Assembly (NCBI GenBank): GCA_041395445.1
Contig: JAWLAO010000002.1
Span: 62,001-126,000 of the forward strand
DNA from: Gammaproteobacteria bacterium
Lineage (GTDB): Bacteria; Pseudomonadota; Gammaproteobacteria; Xanthomonadales; Marinicellaceae
Direction: 5' to 3'
DNA length: 64,000 nucleotides
Each line of letters begins with the position of its first letter. Position 1 is the stretch's first letter. The notes beneath the pieces were generated by a model that worked only from the letters and a program-made list of their open reading frames with translations, made no database searches and was not told the origin of the DNA. Made by a program: the position numbers and the translations under genes. Below are positions 18,216 to 27,693 of this stretch, in pieces.

Positions 18216-19401
18216 CCTTTCCAAATTCACAGTTTATTTATTTTTTTCTGTGTTAGTTCTGCTGCCTTTTTCCAGATTAGCTGAATTGCCAATTCTGATT
18301 TTATCAATTCTTGGGGTCTACTCATTAGTGAATCAAGGAGTTCAAGTATTTAAAAAGCCTCAAATCCAGATTTTAAGCATCGTTTATTTGTGTTACTTTT
18401 TGATGATACTGCTTTCTGTTCCGGATTCATTCTGGCAGAAAAAAACACTGATTGTTGGAGTATCTAGTCTTCGATTCTATCTGGCAACAATTGCCATACT
18501 TGTATTGACTAAAAACCAAGACAGGAAATTAATCATTCCATTTATAACAATTCTTATTGTTCTCTGGACAATAGATGCATTGATTCAGTATTTTGTTGGC
18601 TTTGACTTGATTGGAAGAGAAACATATCCCGGACGTTTGAACGGTATTTTCGGAACCGATCAGGTTAAACTAGGTCCTGTGATTGCATTGTTAATGCCAG
18701 TTGTGATGATTGGTTTGGTACAGATAAATTCGGTGGTTCGTTGGGTTTTGACATTGGCAATGATAGCTGTGATAATCTTGTCAGGGACACGCTCAGCATG
18801 GTTGATGATGATGTTTGTGTTATTTGCTTATTGGTTGCATCATGTTAAAACACGAAGATTTATTTTGTTGATAAAAACAGCTGTGGTTGCCATTGTTTTA
18901 TTAGTGTCACTATGGTTTATTTCTCCGGAGTTTCAAAATCGCATTGAACGGTCAATGGCGGCTTTGGATGGTTCGCAATCCGGCCTGGATTTTGCATTAG
19001 CGAATCGTTTGCCGATTTGGCAAACATCGTGGAATATGTTTTCTGAACATCCAATTAATGGAGTTGGTGCCCATGCGTTCAGAAATGCTTATTCACAATA
19101 TGCTGAAAGCGATGATATCTGGCAGGAGCAAGGTGGAGTAGGGATGCATGCTCATCATTGGTTGTTGGAAATTTTGTCTGAAACAGGATTGATTGGTTTA
19201 TTTCTGATGATATTTGCAATGTATCAACTGTTGAAATTTGTTAAGTTAAATTATAAACCTTCAATGTGGTCGTTTATGGTTGCGATTGTGTGTGCATTTT
19301 TACCATTCGTGAGTATTTATTCTCTGTTTTCTTCATTTTGGTCGATTTGTATCTGGTTTTGCGGTGCCGGATTGTTAATGGTGAGTCATCAAGATGATTA
19401 A
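18205..19401 (+). CDS. O-antigen ligase/polymerase family membrane protein
   Basis: A 398-residue protein with about 10-12 hydrophobic segments and the Wzy_C-like periplasmic loop after about residue 260 containing NRLPIWQTSWNMFSEHPING followed by VGAH, then HAHHWLLEILSETGLIGL, features of WaaL ligases. These join O-antigen or other glycans to lipid A-core in the periplasm. Starts within the preceding GT4 gene (11-bp overlap) and overlaps the next gene by 8 bp. A Wzy polymerase cannot be excluded. Confidence 0.8.
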   Translation: MSISLSKFTVYLFFSVLVLLPFSRLAELPILILSILGVYSLVNQGVQVFKKPQIQILSIVYLCYFLMILLSVPDSFWQKKTLIVGVSSLRFYLATIAILVLTKNQDRKLIIPFITILIVLWTIDALIQYFVGFDLIGRETYPGRLNGIFGTDQVKLGPVIALLMPVVMIGLVQINSVVRWVLTLAMIAVIILSGTRSAWLMMMFVLFAYWLHHVKTRRFILLIKTAVVAIVLLVSLWFISPEFQNRIERSMAALDGSQSGLDFALANRLPIWQTSWNMFSEHPINGVGAHAFRNAYSQYAESDDIWQEQGGVGMHAHHWLLEILSETGLIGLFLMIFAMYQLLKFVKLNYKPSMWSFMVAIVCAFLPFVSIYSLFSSFWSICIWFCGAGLLMVSHQDD

Positions 19402-20143
19402 AATTTCCGCTGTTATAACCACATTCAATAATGAAGAAACCATTGAAAAATGTTTGCAAAGCCTTGGTTTTGCTGATGAAATTGTGGTGATGGACTCATT
19501 CAGTACTGATACAACATTGCAAATCCTCAATAAATATAACTGTGTCATCAAACAGCAAAAGTTTAAAGGATTTTCGCAGCAAAAAAGAGATGCGATTTCT
19601 TTAGCAAGCAATGATTGGGTTCTGCTTTTGGATTCCGATGAATTTATGAGTGATGATGGTCAAACAGCTATAGCCGAATTTAAAAATAAATCTCCTGAAT
19701 TTGATGCTTACAGCTTACCAAGAAGAGAATGGGTTTTCTGGAAGTGGTCACACAGTTGGGTTCGTATGAATCACTTTGTCAGACTTTTTAATAAAAATTT
19801 ATCGACGATTTCTGACGATTTAGTACATGAATCGGTAAAAACATCCGGTCAATTATCAAAACTCAAAGCGGAAATTTGTCATTTTGGAGAAACTTCAATT
19901 TCCAAAAAAGTGGAAAAAATCAATCAATATTCGCAACTGGCAGCCAAGCAGAAATTTCAACAAGGAAAGCGAACTTCTCCTTTAAAATTAGTGTTCTATC
20001 CACCTTGGTATTTTTTTCGTCAGTATTTTCTTCGTCGTCAGATTTTCAATGGCTGGGCTGGCTTTATCAATACATCGTTAAACACCAGGTATGCTTTCTT
20101 GAAATACGCAAAACTCTATGAGCTTCAAAAGAACAAAGACTAA
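19394..20143 (+). CDS. Glycosyltransferase family 2 (WaaE/KdtX-like)
   Basis: A 249-residue GT-A enzyme. It opens ISAVITTFNNEETIEKCLQS, then EIVVMDSFSTDTT for nucleotide binding and the metal-binding DSDE in WVLLLDSDEF. The length and the basic C-terminus with an amphipathic stretch (FYPPWYFFRQYFLRRQ) resemble WaaE/KdtX beta-1,4-glucosyltransferases of the LPS inner core. It overlaps the acyltransferase gene by 26 bp. The donor sugar is inferred only by family. Confidence 0.82.
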   Translation: MIKISAVITTFNNEETIEKCLQSLGFADEIVVMDSFSTDTTLQILNKYNCVIKQQKFKGFSQQKRDAISLASNDWVLLLDSDEFMSDDGQTAIAEFKNKSPEFDAYSLPRREWVFWKWSHSWVRMNHFVRLFNKNLSTISDDLVHESVKTSGQLSKLKAEICHFGETSISKKVEKINQYSQLAAKQKFQQGKRTSPLKLVFYPPWYFFRQYFLRRQIFNGWAGFINTSLNTRYAFLKYAKLYELQKNKD

Positions 20144-21023
20144 CTTCATCGTCGCATTGGCAAAGTTACTGATGAAGTTGCCGTTATCCTTTATTTTGGC
20201 TTTAGGTTATTTTGTTGGCTGGTTATTTTGGTTGATTCCGAATAAAAGAAAGAAAATTGCTCACAGAAATATCGAGTTATGCTTTCCTGACTTATCTTTC
20301 AAAGATAGAAAAAAACTTTTAAAACAAAATCTGATATCCAATGGTAAAGGTTTGCTTGAAACAATTTATGCTTATTGGGGAAATACAGAGAAGATTACTG
20401 AACGAGTGGAATTTTCCGGATTAGATGTAATTGAGAAGGCACATTCTGAAGGAAATGGTTGTTTATTAATCAGTTGCCATTTGCACCCAATGGAACTGGT
20501 GATTCGAGCCATAAATACCACTCTTAGCAAACCGGGACACATGCTTGCTCGTCAACATAACAATAAAATTTTCGAAGAGCATGTCGATATTGCCCGACGA
20601 ACGCATTGCGAAAAAACCATCGACAAAAAGGATATGAAGAATGTTTTGAAATCGTTGAAAAACAATTATCCGGTGTATTTTTTTCCGGATCAGAATTTTT
20701 CCTATCAATTTGAATATATCGACTTTTTTGGTGTACCTGCAGCAACGGTTACGGGTTTGGCAAGATTGGCAAAATCGACCAATGTTCCTGTAATCCCGTG
20801 GTTTGGTTTTCGCGGGAAAAATTCCAGCGGGAAAACAATTTATCACGTTGATGTTTTGCCACCATTAGATATTTTTCAGGGAGATGATATTAAGGAAAAT
20901 TTGTTAAAATTGAATCAATTATTTGAACAACAAATCAATAAGCATCCTGAGCAGTATTTATGGGTGCATCGTCGATTCAAGAATCATCCTAAAGGCAGAA
21001 ATTACCTTTATAAAAATCTTTAA
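20118..21023 (+). CDS. lpxL: LpxL-family lipid A late acyltransferase
   Basis: Adds a secondary acyl chain to Kdo2-lipid IVA from acyl-ACP at the inner membrane. A membrane segment lies at about 22-40. The HX4E catalytic motif is at residues 121-126 (HLHPME), and a later conserved stretch includes YFFPDQNFSY and WVHRRFKNHP near the C-terminus. The length of 301 matches LpxL/HtrB. Its place at the end of an LPS operon supports the call; LpxM-type specificity or another chain length is possible. It converges with the DUF4426 gene with a 4-bp overlap. Confidence 0.85.
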   Translation: MSFKRTKTNFIVALAKLLMKLPLSFILALGYFVGWLFWLIPNKRKKIAHRNIELCFPDLSFKDRKKLLKQNLISNGKGLLETIYAYWGNTEKITERVEFSGLDVIEKAHSEGNGCLLISCHLHPMELVIRAINTTLSKPGHMLARQHNNKIFEEHVDIARRTHCEKTIDKKDMKNVLKSLKNNYPVYFFPDQNFSYQFEYIDFFGVPAATVTGLARLAKSTNVPVIPWFGFRGKNSSGKTIYHVDVLPPLDIFQGDDIKENLLKLNQLFEQQINKHPEQYLWVHRRFKNHPKGRNYLYKNL

Positions 21024-21448
21024 AACTCGTGAGTGAACTTCACGTTTAATGAGGTTTGGCTATTTTCAGGAATGACATCAATATTAAAGTGAATCACTTC
21101 TTCCTCTGAAACTGAAAAAGAGCCGATATAATAAATGGCTTCACCGGCTTCTATGATTTCTTTCACATCAACCGATTTTTCCTGACCTATAAGGTTTTTT
21201 GCAGAAACAATGAGTTTAGCTTTTGCGGGTTCCGAAGTATCATTATTTTTTTTTCTGACAGAAATATTAAACAAACCACGGTTAGCAGAGCGTTCAATCT
21301 GGTAATTTTTGGCGACTTCAGGTGTTAAAAATGTTGATGGAAAGGCATTATAAAAAACCTGATAGTCTTTATTTGATACTGTATTGCTATCATCAGAGAA
21401 TGAAACTTGGGAAATGACTAATAATAAAATGACGAGGATACTTTTCAT
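21020..21448 (-). CDS. DUF4426 family periplasmic protein
   Basis: A 142-residue protein with a signal peptide (MKSILVILLLVISQVSFSDD). The mature part has YQVFYNAFPSTFLTPEVAKN, NRGLFNISVRKK, EAIYYIGSFSVSEEE and a final beta-strand NVKFTHEF. This pattern matches DUF4426, a family of unknown function in gammaproteobacteria. It lies downstream of sucCD but behind a terminator, so it probably has its own promoter. Confidence 0.8.
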   Translation of the reverse strand: MKSILVILLLVISQVSFSDDSNTVSNKDYQVFYNAFPSTFLTPEVAKNYQIERSANRGLFNISVRKKNNDTSEPAKAKLIVSAKNLIGQEKSVDVKEIIEAGEAIYYIGSFSVSEEEVIHFNIDVIPENSQTSLNVKFTHEF

Positions 21449-21487
21449 CAGTTATGCAGAAAGTTTAAATTGAAATAATTATAAATA

Positions 21488-21520
21488 AAAAAGCCGCTTA
21501 ATTAAATTAAACGGCTTTTT
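21488..21520 (-). terminator. Terminator after sucCD
   Basis: AAAAAGCCG (21488-21496) and CGGCTTTTT (21512-21520) form a 9-bp stem. Read on the - strand it is followed by a T-rich run, 25 bp downstream of the sucD stop. The symmetric A/T flanks would also let it work on the + strand. Confidence 0.85.
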
Positions 21521-21544
21521 AATCTTAAGAATTATTAATTCTTA

Positions 21545-22417
21545 TTAACCGACCAACTTTTTAATCGCTTCGCCTAAAAGAGTTGGTGATTTTACAGTTG
21601 TAACACCTGCTGCTTCGAGTGCTTCGTATTTGGCTTGAGCAGTTCCTTTACCGCCGGCTACAATTGCTCCCGCATGTCCCATGCGTTTACCCGCAGGTGC
21701 TGTGACTCCGGCAATGTAAGAAACAACCGGTTTGGTCACATGGTTTTTAATGTATTCAGCCGCATCTTCTTCAGCAGAGCCGCCAATTTCACCAACCATA
21801 ATGATTCCTTCTGTCGCCGGGTCATCCTGAAACATTTTCAGACAATCAACAAAATTCATCCCTTGAATGGGATCACCGCCAATACCAATACAGGTTGTTT
21901 GACCGAGTCCGACTTTAGTGGTTTGGTGAACGGCTTCGTATGTTAAAGTGCCTGAACGAGAAACAATTCCGATATTTCCCGGTTTGTGAATGGGTCCTGG
22001 CATGATTCCGATTTTACATTCGCCCGGAGTGATAACGCCTGGACAGTTTGGTCCAACCAACTTAACATCAGGCATAGTTTCCAATACAGATTTCACTTTC
22101 ATCATATCTAAAACAGGAATGCCTTCGGTGATACAGATAATCACTTTGATTCCGGCATCGACCGCTTCTAAAATTGCATCCGCAGCAAATGGCGGTGGAA
22201 CCAAAATCATACTGGCATTGGCACTGGTTTGCTTGACGGCTTCTTCAACAGTATCAAAAACAGGTCTGTCGAGATGTGTTTGTCCGCCTTTACCCGGAGT
22301 CACGCCACCAACGATTTGAGTTCCGTATTCAATGGCTTGGCTGGAGTGGAAAGTTCCCTGTGATCCGGTAAAACCTTGTACCACAACTTTAGTATTTTTA
22401 TTGATTAATACGCTCAT
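21545..22417 (-). CDS. sucD: Succinate-CoA ligase (ADP-forming), alpha subunit
   Basis: Forms the CoA-binding and phosphohistidine half of succinyl-CoA synthetase in the TCA cycle. The N-terminal Rossmann part has VVQGFTGSQGTFHS, then VGPNCPGVITPGECKIG and GIVSRSGTLTYEAVHQTT. The active-site His is in AGKRMGHAGAIVAGG. The length of 290 is standard. It follows sucC by 9 bp and is followed by a strong terminator. Confidence 0.97.
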   Translation of the reverse strand: MSVLINKNTKVVVQGFTGSQGTFHSSQAIEYGTQIVGGVTPGKGGQTHLDRPVFDTVEEAVKQTSANASMILVPPPFAADAILEAVDAGIKVIICITEGIPVLDMMKVKSVLETMPDVKLVGPNCPGVITPGECKIGIMPGPIHKPGNIGIVSRSGTLTYEAVHQTTKVGLGQTTCIGIGGDPIQGMNFVDCLKMFQDDPATEGIIMVGEIGGSAEEDAAEYIKNHVTKPVVSYIAGVTAPAGKRMGHAGAIVAGGKGTAQAKYEALEAAGVTTVKSPTLLGEAIKKLVG

Positions 22418-22426
22418 TCTTTCCTC

Positions 22427-23587
22427 CTATGCTACTGCTGAAACTGCTTTGGTTGCAGCATCGTCTAAGTCATCAGCAGCAATCACTGCCAAACCACTTT
22501 GTTTGAGTAATTCCTTACCTTGCTCGACATTGGTTCCTTCAAGCCTAACGATAATCGGTTGTTCGACACCAACTTCTTTAATGGCATCAATAATACCTTG
22601 AGCGATTAAATCACAACGAACAATTCCTCCAAAAATATTGACCAGAATTGATTTGACGTTCGGATCAGAAAGAATAATTTTGAACGCAACTGCGACTCTT
22701 TCAGCTGTCGCTCCACCACCAACATCAAGGAAGTTTGCAGGCTCGCCACCTTTGAGCTTAATCACATCCATGGTTGCCATTGCCAATCCGGCACCGTTTA
22801 CCATACATGCGATATTTCCATCCAGTTTGATGTAGTTGAGGCTATGTTCATGAGCTTCAGCTTCAGCAGGATCTTCCTGTGATTTATCACGAAGTTCGGC
22901 TAATTTCTTATGTCTGAATAAGGCATTATCATCCATGCTGATTTTAGCATCCAAAGCAACGACATCGTCATTACCATCGATAATCAATGGATTGACTTCG
23001 ACCAGCGCCAAATCCAAATCATGGAACATTTTGTGTAATGCCATCATGATTTTTGTTAACTGGTTTGTTTGTTTAGCAGATAATCCCATACTAAAACCAA
23101 CTTTACGACATTCGTAAGGGAAAAGCCCTTCGAGATTATCGACAGTCACGGTATGAATTTTTTCAGGAGTTGTTTTGGCGACTTCCTCAATATCCACACC
23201 GCCGGCTGCAGAAACGACGAATGACAGGCATTTATTCGCACGGTCAACCAATAAACTCAGATAAAGCTCTTGTTTGATTTCAGCCGCTTCAGTAATTAAA
23301 ACTTCATTCACCGGCAAAGCCATTCCGCCGGTTTGATATGTTTGGATAGTCATTCCAAGCATGTTGCTCGCGTATTCTCTGACTTCATCCATGGTTTTCG
23401 CCAGTTTGACACCGCCGGCTTTGCCTCTTCCTCCGGCATGAACCTGAGCTTTTACAACCCACATATTGCCTCCCAGAGATTTAGCTGCATTTAAAGCCTC
23501 ATCAACAGTTCTGGCAACAATTCCTGCAGGCACGGGAACTCCATATGAGGCAAAAATCTCTTTCGCCTGATATTCGTGAAAATTCAT
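22427..23587 (-). CDS. sucC: Succinate-CoA ligase (ADP-forming), beta subunit
   Basis: ATP-grasp subunit of succinyl-CoA synthetase. Start chosen at 23587 (MNFHEYQAKEIFASYGVPVP), the conserved N-terminus, with AGGGG just upstream; a longer in-frame reading to 23707 would add 40 unrelated residues. It has VKAQVHAGGRGKAGGVKLA and the C-terminal NIFGGIVRCDLIA loop; 386 residues is the usual length. It pairs with sucD. The usual sucAB genes are not next to it. Confidence 0.97.
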   Translation of the reverse strand: MNFHEYQAKEIFASYGVPVPAGIVARTVDEALNAAKSLGGNMWVVKAQVHAGGRGKAGGVKLAKTMDEVREYASNMLGMTIQTYQTGGMALPVNEVLITEAAEIKQELYLSLLVDRANKCLSFVVSAAGGVDIEEVAKTTPEKIHTVTVDNLEGLFPYECRKVGFSMGLSAKQTNQLTKIMMALHKMFHDLDLALVEVNPLIIDGNDDVVALDAKISMDDNALFRHKKLAELRDKSQEDPAEAEAHEHSLNYIKLDGNIACMVNGAGLAMATMDVIKLKGGEPANFLDVGGGATAERVAVAFKIILSDPNVKSILVNIFGGIVRCDLIAQGIIDAIKEVGVEQPIIVRLEGTNVEQGKELLKQSGLAVIAADDLDDAATKAVSAVA

Positions 23588-23627
23588 TATGATACCCCTT
23601 TTGGTTATGTATTTATGAAAAAAGCGT

Positions 23628-23633
23628 ATTATA
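23628..23633 (-). promoter_or_regulatory. -10 box candidate for sucCD
   Basis: Perfect TATAAT on the - strand, 41 bp before the sucC ATG. No good -35 at 16-18 bp is visible, so activator dependence or a weak -35 is possible. Confidence 0.4.
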
Positions 23634-23838
23634 ACTGATAGTGACTCACAACTTAAACAATAGCTGAGATTCGTTTTAAAATTATATTTTTTTAGCACAC
23701 CAATCAATCTGTGAATTAAATCGCAAAAACTGATTTATAATTTCATTAAGATAGTTGTTCATTTATTTAGAAAAATCGTGTAAAGTACAGATATTTAAAA
23801 GAAAAATATCTTTTTAGGGGCTATGGGAGTTACAATAA

Positions 23839-25554
23839 ATGATGAGTAATGACTCGAAAGTGATGTTAAACGGAACGTTGAAGCGCTTGATTGCATCTTC
23901 AGTGATATCTGAAGAAAATGCAATTGAAGCTGTCATCACCTCAAAAAAAAGGCGAATTCCTCTCTTTACCTATCTGGTTGAAAATGATTTGGCACCTGCT
24001 GATAAATTGGCAAGTGTTTCTTCAGCAGTTTATGGAGTTCCGTTATTTGATGTTTCGGTCATGGATAGCAAAAGTCTGCCGGTGGATTTGGTGGATGAAA
24101 AATTAATTCATAAGCATAGTGTTTTACCTTTATTCAAAAGAGATAAAAAATTATTTCTTGGAATTTCCGATCCGACGAATGTAACTGCAATTGAAGAAAT
24201 AAAATTCCACACCAATATGGCTGTGGATCCGGTCGTTATCCCTCACGATATATTAACAAGCGTAATTGATGAAGCACTCAGTGAAGCAGAGTCGATGATG
24301 GACGAGGAGAACGATGACTCAGGTCTTGAAGATCTGGACTATGAAGATACAACGGAGTTGCATGAAGAGGACAATTCATCCGATAATGATGCCAATGATA
24401 CTCCGATTGTTAAGTTTGTGAATAAAGTCTTGCTTGATGCTATCAAGCGCGGAGCATCGGATATTCACTTTGAACCTTATGAGAAGAATTACAGAGTCAG
24501 ATATCGTGTTGACGGAATGCTGAAAACAATGGTCAAGCCACCGGTTGGTATGAGCATGAAAATTGCATCCAGAGTCAAAGTAATGTCAAAATTAGATATT
24601 GCTGAGAGGCGTGTTCCTCAAGATGGTCGCATTAAACTGAATCTGTCCAAAACCAAAGCAATTGACTTCCGTGTGAGTACTTGTCCGACTCTTTTTGGTG
24701 AGAAAATCGTAATGCGTGTACTGGATGCATCAGCTGCCAAAATGGGTATTGATATGCTCGGTTATGAGCCGGAGCAAAAAGAATTATTTGTGAATGCAAT
24801 TCATAAGCCTTATGGCATGGTTCTGGTCACCGGTCCAACGGGTAGTGGTAAAACGGTTTCGTTGTATACCGCTTTGAATATTCTCAATGTCGATGGTTCA
24901 AACATATCAACTGTTGAAGACCCTGTGGAAATCAGGGTGAACGGAATCAATCAGGTTCAACAAAATGAAAAGCAGGGAATGACCTTTGCTGCGGCGTTGC
25001 GTTCATTCCTGCGTCAAGATCCTGATATCATCATGGTTGGTGAGATTCGTGATTTGGAAACAGCTGAAATCGCTATTAAAGCCGCGCAAACCGGTCACAT
25101 GGTGCTTTCGACCCTTCATACCAACAATGCACCGGAAACCATCAGTCGTCTAATGAATATGGGAATCGCTCCTTTCAATATTGTTTCTGCGGTTTCTTTG
25201 GTGATTGCTCAGAGATTGGGAAGACGGTTACATGACTGTAAACAAATCGGCGAATACTCTCCTGAAGTTTTAATTCGAGAAGGCTTTTCCGAAGAAGATG
25301 CCAATGAAATTAAAATTTATGACGCTGTTGGATGTCGCAAGTGTAATGGTGGTTATAAAGGTAGGGTCGGCCTTTATCAGGTTATGCCACTGACAGATAA
25401 AATTAAAAGGATTATTCTTGCAGAAGGAAACGCGCTGGAAATTGCCGATCAATCAAGAGCTGATGGCATAGCTGATTTAAGAAAATCAGCGCTCCTGAAG
25501 GTAAAAAATGGTATCACAAGTTTAGCAGAAGCAAACAGAGTAACGGTAGATTAG
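23839..25554 (+). CDS. pilB: Type IV pilus extension ATPase PilB
   Basis: Hexameric ATPase that powers pilus extension at the inner membrane. An N-terminal GspE_N/MshEN-like region (about 1-150) and an acidic linker (about 150-190) precede the core. Walker A is GPTGSGKTVSLYT, and Walker B with its downstream segment is DIIMVGEIRDLETAEIAIKA. Normally two Cys pairs bind zinc near the C-terminus. The second is intact (CRKC), but the first is reduced to one Cys (RRLHDCKQ). Its 571 residues are standard. pilC follows 4 bp later. Confidence 0.96.
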   Translation: MMSNDSKVMLNGTLKRLIASSVISEENAIEAVITSKKRRIPLFTYLVENDLAPADKLASVSSAVYGVPLFDVSVMDSKSLPVDLVDEKLIHKHSVLPLFKRDKKLFLGISDPTNVTAIEEIKFHTNMAVDPVVIPHDILTSVIDEALSEAESMMDEENDDSGLEDLDYEDTTELHEEDNSSDNDANDTPIVKFVNKVLLDAIKRGASDIHFEPYEKNYRVRYRVDGMLKTMVKPPVGMSMKIASRVKVMSKLDIAERRVPQDGRIKLNLSKTKAIDFRVSTCPTLFGEKIVMRVLDASAAKMGIDMLGYEPEQKELFVNAIHKPYGMVLVTGPTGSGKTVSLYTALNILNVDGSNISTVEDPVEIRVNGINQVQQNEKQGMTFAAALRSFLRQDPDIIMVGEIRDLETAEIAIKAAQTGHMVLSTLHTNNAPETISRLMNMGIAPFNIVSAVSLVIAQRLGRRLHDCKQIGEYSPEVLIREGFSEEDANEIKIYDAVGCRKCNGGYKGRVGLYQVMPLTDKIKRIILAEGNALEIADQSRADGIADLRKSALLKVKNGITSLAEANRVTVD

Positions 25555-25558
25555 AAAT

Positions 25559-26785
25559 ATGGCTACAAAACAAAATGCAATAGAAGAATATATTACCTTT
25601 ACATGGAAAGGTAAAGACAAAACCGGTAAGAAAATTAATGGAGAAATTAAAGCAAAAAGTTTGACGGTCGCTCGTTCAGAGTTACGCCGTCAGAACATTA
25701 ATGTCAACCAAATTGTCAAAAAGAGAAAGCCACTCTTTTCACAAGGAAAACCGATTAAGGCTCAGGATATTGCCCTATTTTCCAGGCAGTTGGCAACCAT
25801 GATGGAGTCCGGTGTGCCAATGGTGCAGGCTTTTGAGATTATTGAAGGCGGACAGAAAAACCCGAATATGGCGAAGATGCTTAAAGACATCAAGAATAAT
25901 ATTCAGTCGGGTTTGAGTTTGAGTGAGTCTTTAGGCAAACATCCTCTGCATTTTGATGAGTTATATTGTAATCTGGTTGCTGCCGGTGAAAAAGCCGGTG
26001 TGCTTGACGAGTTGCTGGATACGATTGCAACTTACAAAGAACGAACCGAAGAAATTAAAGGTAAAATCAAAAAAGCTCTATATTATCCGGCAGCGGTAAT
26101 CGTGGTTGCATTTGGTGTGAGTGCTTTGTTACTTTTGAAAGTGGTTCCACAATTTGAAGAAATGTTCAAAAGTTTTGGAGCGGATTTGCCGGGGTTGACA
26201 CAAATGGTGGTGCATGCATCCGAGGCTTTACAGGAAAACTTTTTACTTTATCTTGGGGTTTTTGTTGGAGTTATTGTTGGTTTTATCCAATTGAAAAAAC
26301 GGTCATTGAAATTTGCCCATGCACTGGACAGATTGTCTTTGAAACTCCCTATCGTCGGCAATATCCTAAACAACGCAGCAGTTGCTCGTTTTGCCAGAAC
26401 CTTATCAACAACTTTCAGAGCGGGTGTTCCTTTGGTTGAAGGTTTGGACACTGTTGCCGGAGCTGTGGGCAATGTGGTTTATGGGGATGCCATCAAGAAA
26501 ATTAAGGAAGATGTGTCTACCGGTCATCAACTCCAATTAGCTATGCAACAAACCGGTATTTTCCCACACATGGTCGTGTCCATGGCAGCAATTGGTGAGG
26601 AATCCGGTAATCTGGATGCCATGCTGGCTAAAGTTGCGGATTATTATGAGCAGGAAGTAGCCAATGATGTGGATGCCATGAGTAGTTTGATTGAGCCATT
26701 AGTTATGGTGCTTATTGGTGGTTTGGTTGGTGTTATGATTGTGGCGATGTATCTGCCGATCTTCAAGATGGCGGCAGTGATGTAA
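25559..26785 (+). CDS. pilC: Type IV pilus inner-membrane platform protein PilC
   Basis: Polytopic platform that couples PilB/PilT to pilin insertion. Two T2SSF domains are seen: about 70-195 (FSRQLATMMESGVPMVQAFE) and about 275-400 (FARTLSTTFRAGVPLVEGLD), each followed by hydrophobic segments. The 408 residues match. The gene shares its last base with pilD (TAATG), as in many pilBCD operons. Confidence 0.96.
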   Translation: MATKQNAIEEYITFTWKGKDKTGKKINGEIKAKSLTVARSELRRQNINVNQIVKKRKPLFSQGKPIKAQDIALFSRQLATMMESGVPMVQAFEIIEGGQKNPNMAKMLKDIKNNIQSGLSLSESLGKHPLHFDELYCNLVAAGEKAGVLDELLDTIATYKERTEEIKGKIKKALYYPAAVIVVAFGVSALLLLKVVPQFEEMFKSFGADLPGLTQMVVHASEALQENFLLYLGVFVGVIVGFIQLKKRSLKFAHALDRLSLKLPIVGNILNNAAVARFARTLSTTFRAGVPLVEGLDTVAGAVGNVVYGDAIKKIKEDVSTGHQLQLAMQQTGIFPHMVVSMAAIGEESGNLDAMLAKVADYYEQEVANDVDAMSSLIEPLVMVLIGGLVGVMIVAMYLPIFKMAAVM

Positions 26786-27687
26786 TGGCTTTATTGCAGG
26801 CTTTGGAGCAATCGCTACCGGCATTGCTCATTACAACTTTTGTCTTTTCACTTCTTGTTGGCAGTTTTTTGAATGTTGTGATTTATCGCTATCCAAAATC
26901 AATGGAGCACGAATGGACTCATGACAGCATTAATCACTTATCCGATTCCTATACCGAATTAAAAACCACTCTTGAAAAATACAAACAGGAAGTCAAACCA
27001 CCTAGCATCATTTGGGCACGTTCACATTGCCAAAAATGCAATCATCAAATCAAAGCCTGGGAAAATATTCCGGTTATCAGCTTTTTACTTTTGCGTGGAA
27101 AATGCTCCAATTGCAAAACAAAAATTTCTAATCGCTATTGGTTAATCGAATTACTCACAGCAATACTAAGCACTTATGTGGTCTATCATTTTGGCTGGTC
27201 ATTGCAATCAGTTGCAGCATTGTTTCTCACTTGGTATCTGATTGCAATTTCAATGATTGATTTTGATACGATGGTGATTCCTGATTCATTTAGTTTATCA
27301 TTGTTGTGGCTAGGGTTATTTATCAGTCTTTGGGTGATATTTATCGATTCTGAAGCCTCTATCAAAGGAGCATTACTGGGTTATTTATTACTCTGGTCAA
27401 TATTCTGGTTGTTCAAATTATTAACCGGAAAAGAAGGCATGGGTTATGGAGACTTTAAATTGCTCGCAGCCGGTGGTGCCTGGTTAGGGATGAAATCAGT
27501 CGGAGTGATAGTTATCATGTCATCGGTTGCCGGAGCGGTAATTGGTTCAATTTATCTGGTGCTCAATAAAAATAGCCGTAATAAGCCCATCCCATTTGGC
27601 CCTTATCTGGCAGTCGGAACTTGGGTTGCTATGATTTGGGGAGAAAATATCATCAACTGGTATTTTAATATCTCTGGTTTAAACTAA
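26785..27687 (+). CDS. pilD: Prepilin peptidase/N-methyltransferase PilD
   Basis: Membrane aspartic protease that cleaves prepilin leaders and methylates the new N-terminus. The N-terminal hydrophobic segment has GSFLNVVIYRYP. A zinc-binding cytoplasmic loop carries two CxxC pairs (CQKC and CSNC). Catalytic Asp residues are in MIDFDTMVIPD and GYGDFKLL. The length of 300 is typical. Its likely substrates include the pilins encoded at 56.5-64 kb. coaE follows 6 bp later. Confidence 0.96.
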   Translation: MALLQALEQSLPALLITTFVFSLLVGSFLNVVIYRYPKSMEHEWTHDSINHLSDSYTELKTTLEKYKQEVKPPSIIWARSHCQKCNHQIKAWENIPVISFLLLRGKCSNCKTKISNRYWLIELLTAILSTYVVYHFGWSLQSVAALFLTWYLIAISMIDFDTMVIPDSFSLSLLWLGLFISLWVIFIDSEASIKGALLGYLLLWSIFWLFKLLTGKEGMGYGDFKLLAAGGAWLGMKSVGVIVIMSSVAGAVIGSIYLVLNKNSRNKPIPFGPYLAVGTWVAMIWGENIINWYFNISGLN

Positions 27688-27693
27688 ATACAC

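Noticed and set aside
23790..23815. GATATTT/AAATATC hairpin followed by TTTTT before pilB as a terminator or attenuator
   Set aside because: The stem is all A/T except its closing base pair and too weak; there is no upstream gene on that strand to terminate and no leader ORF was found.
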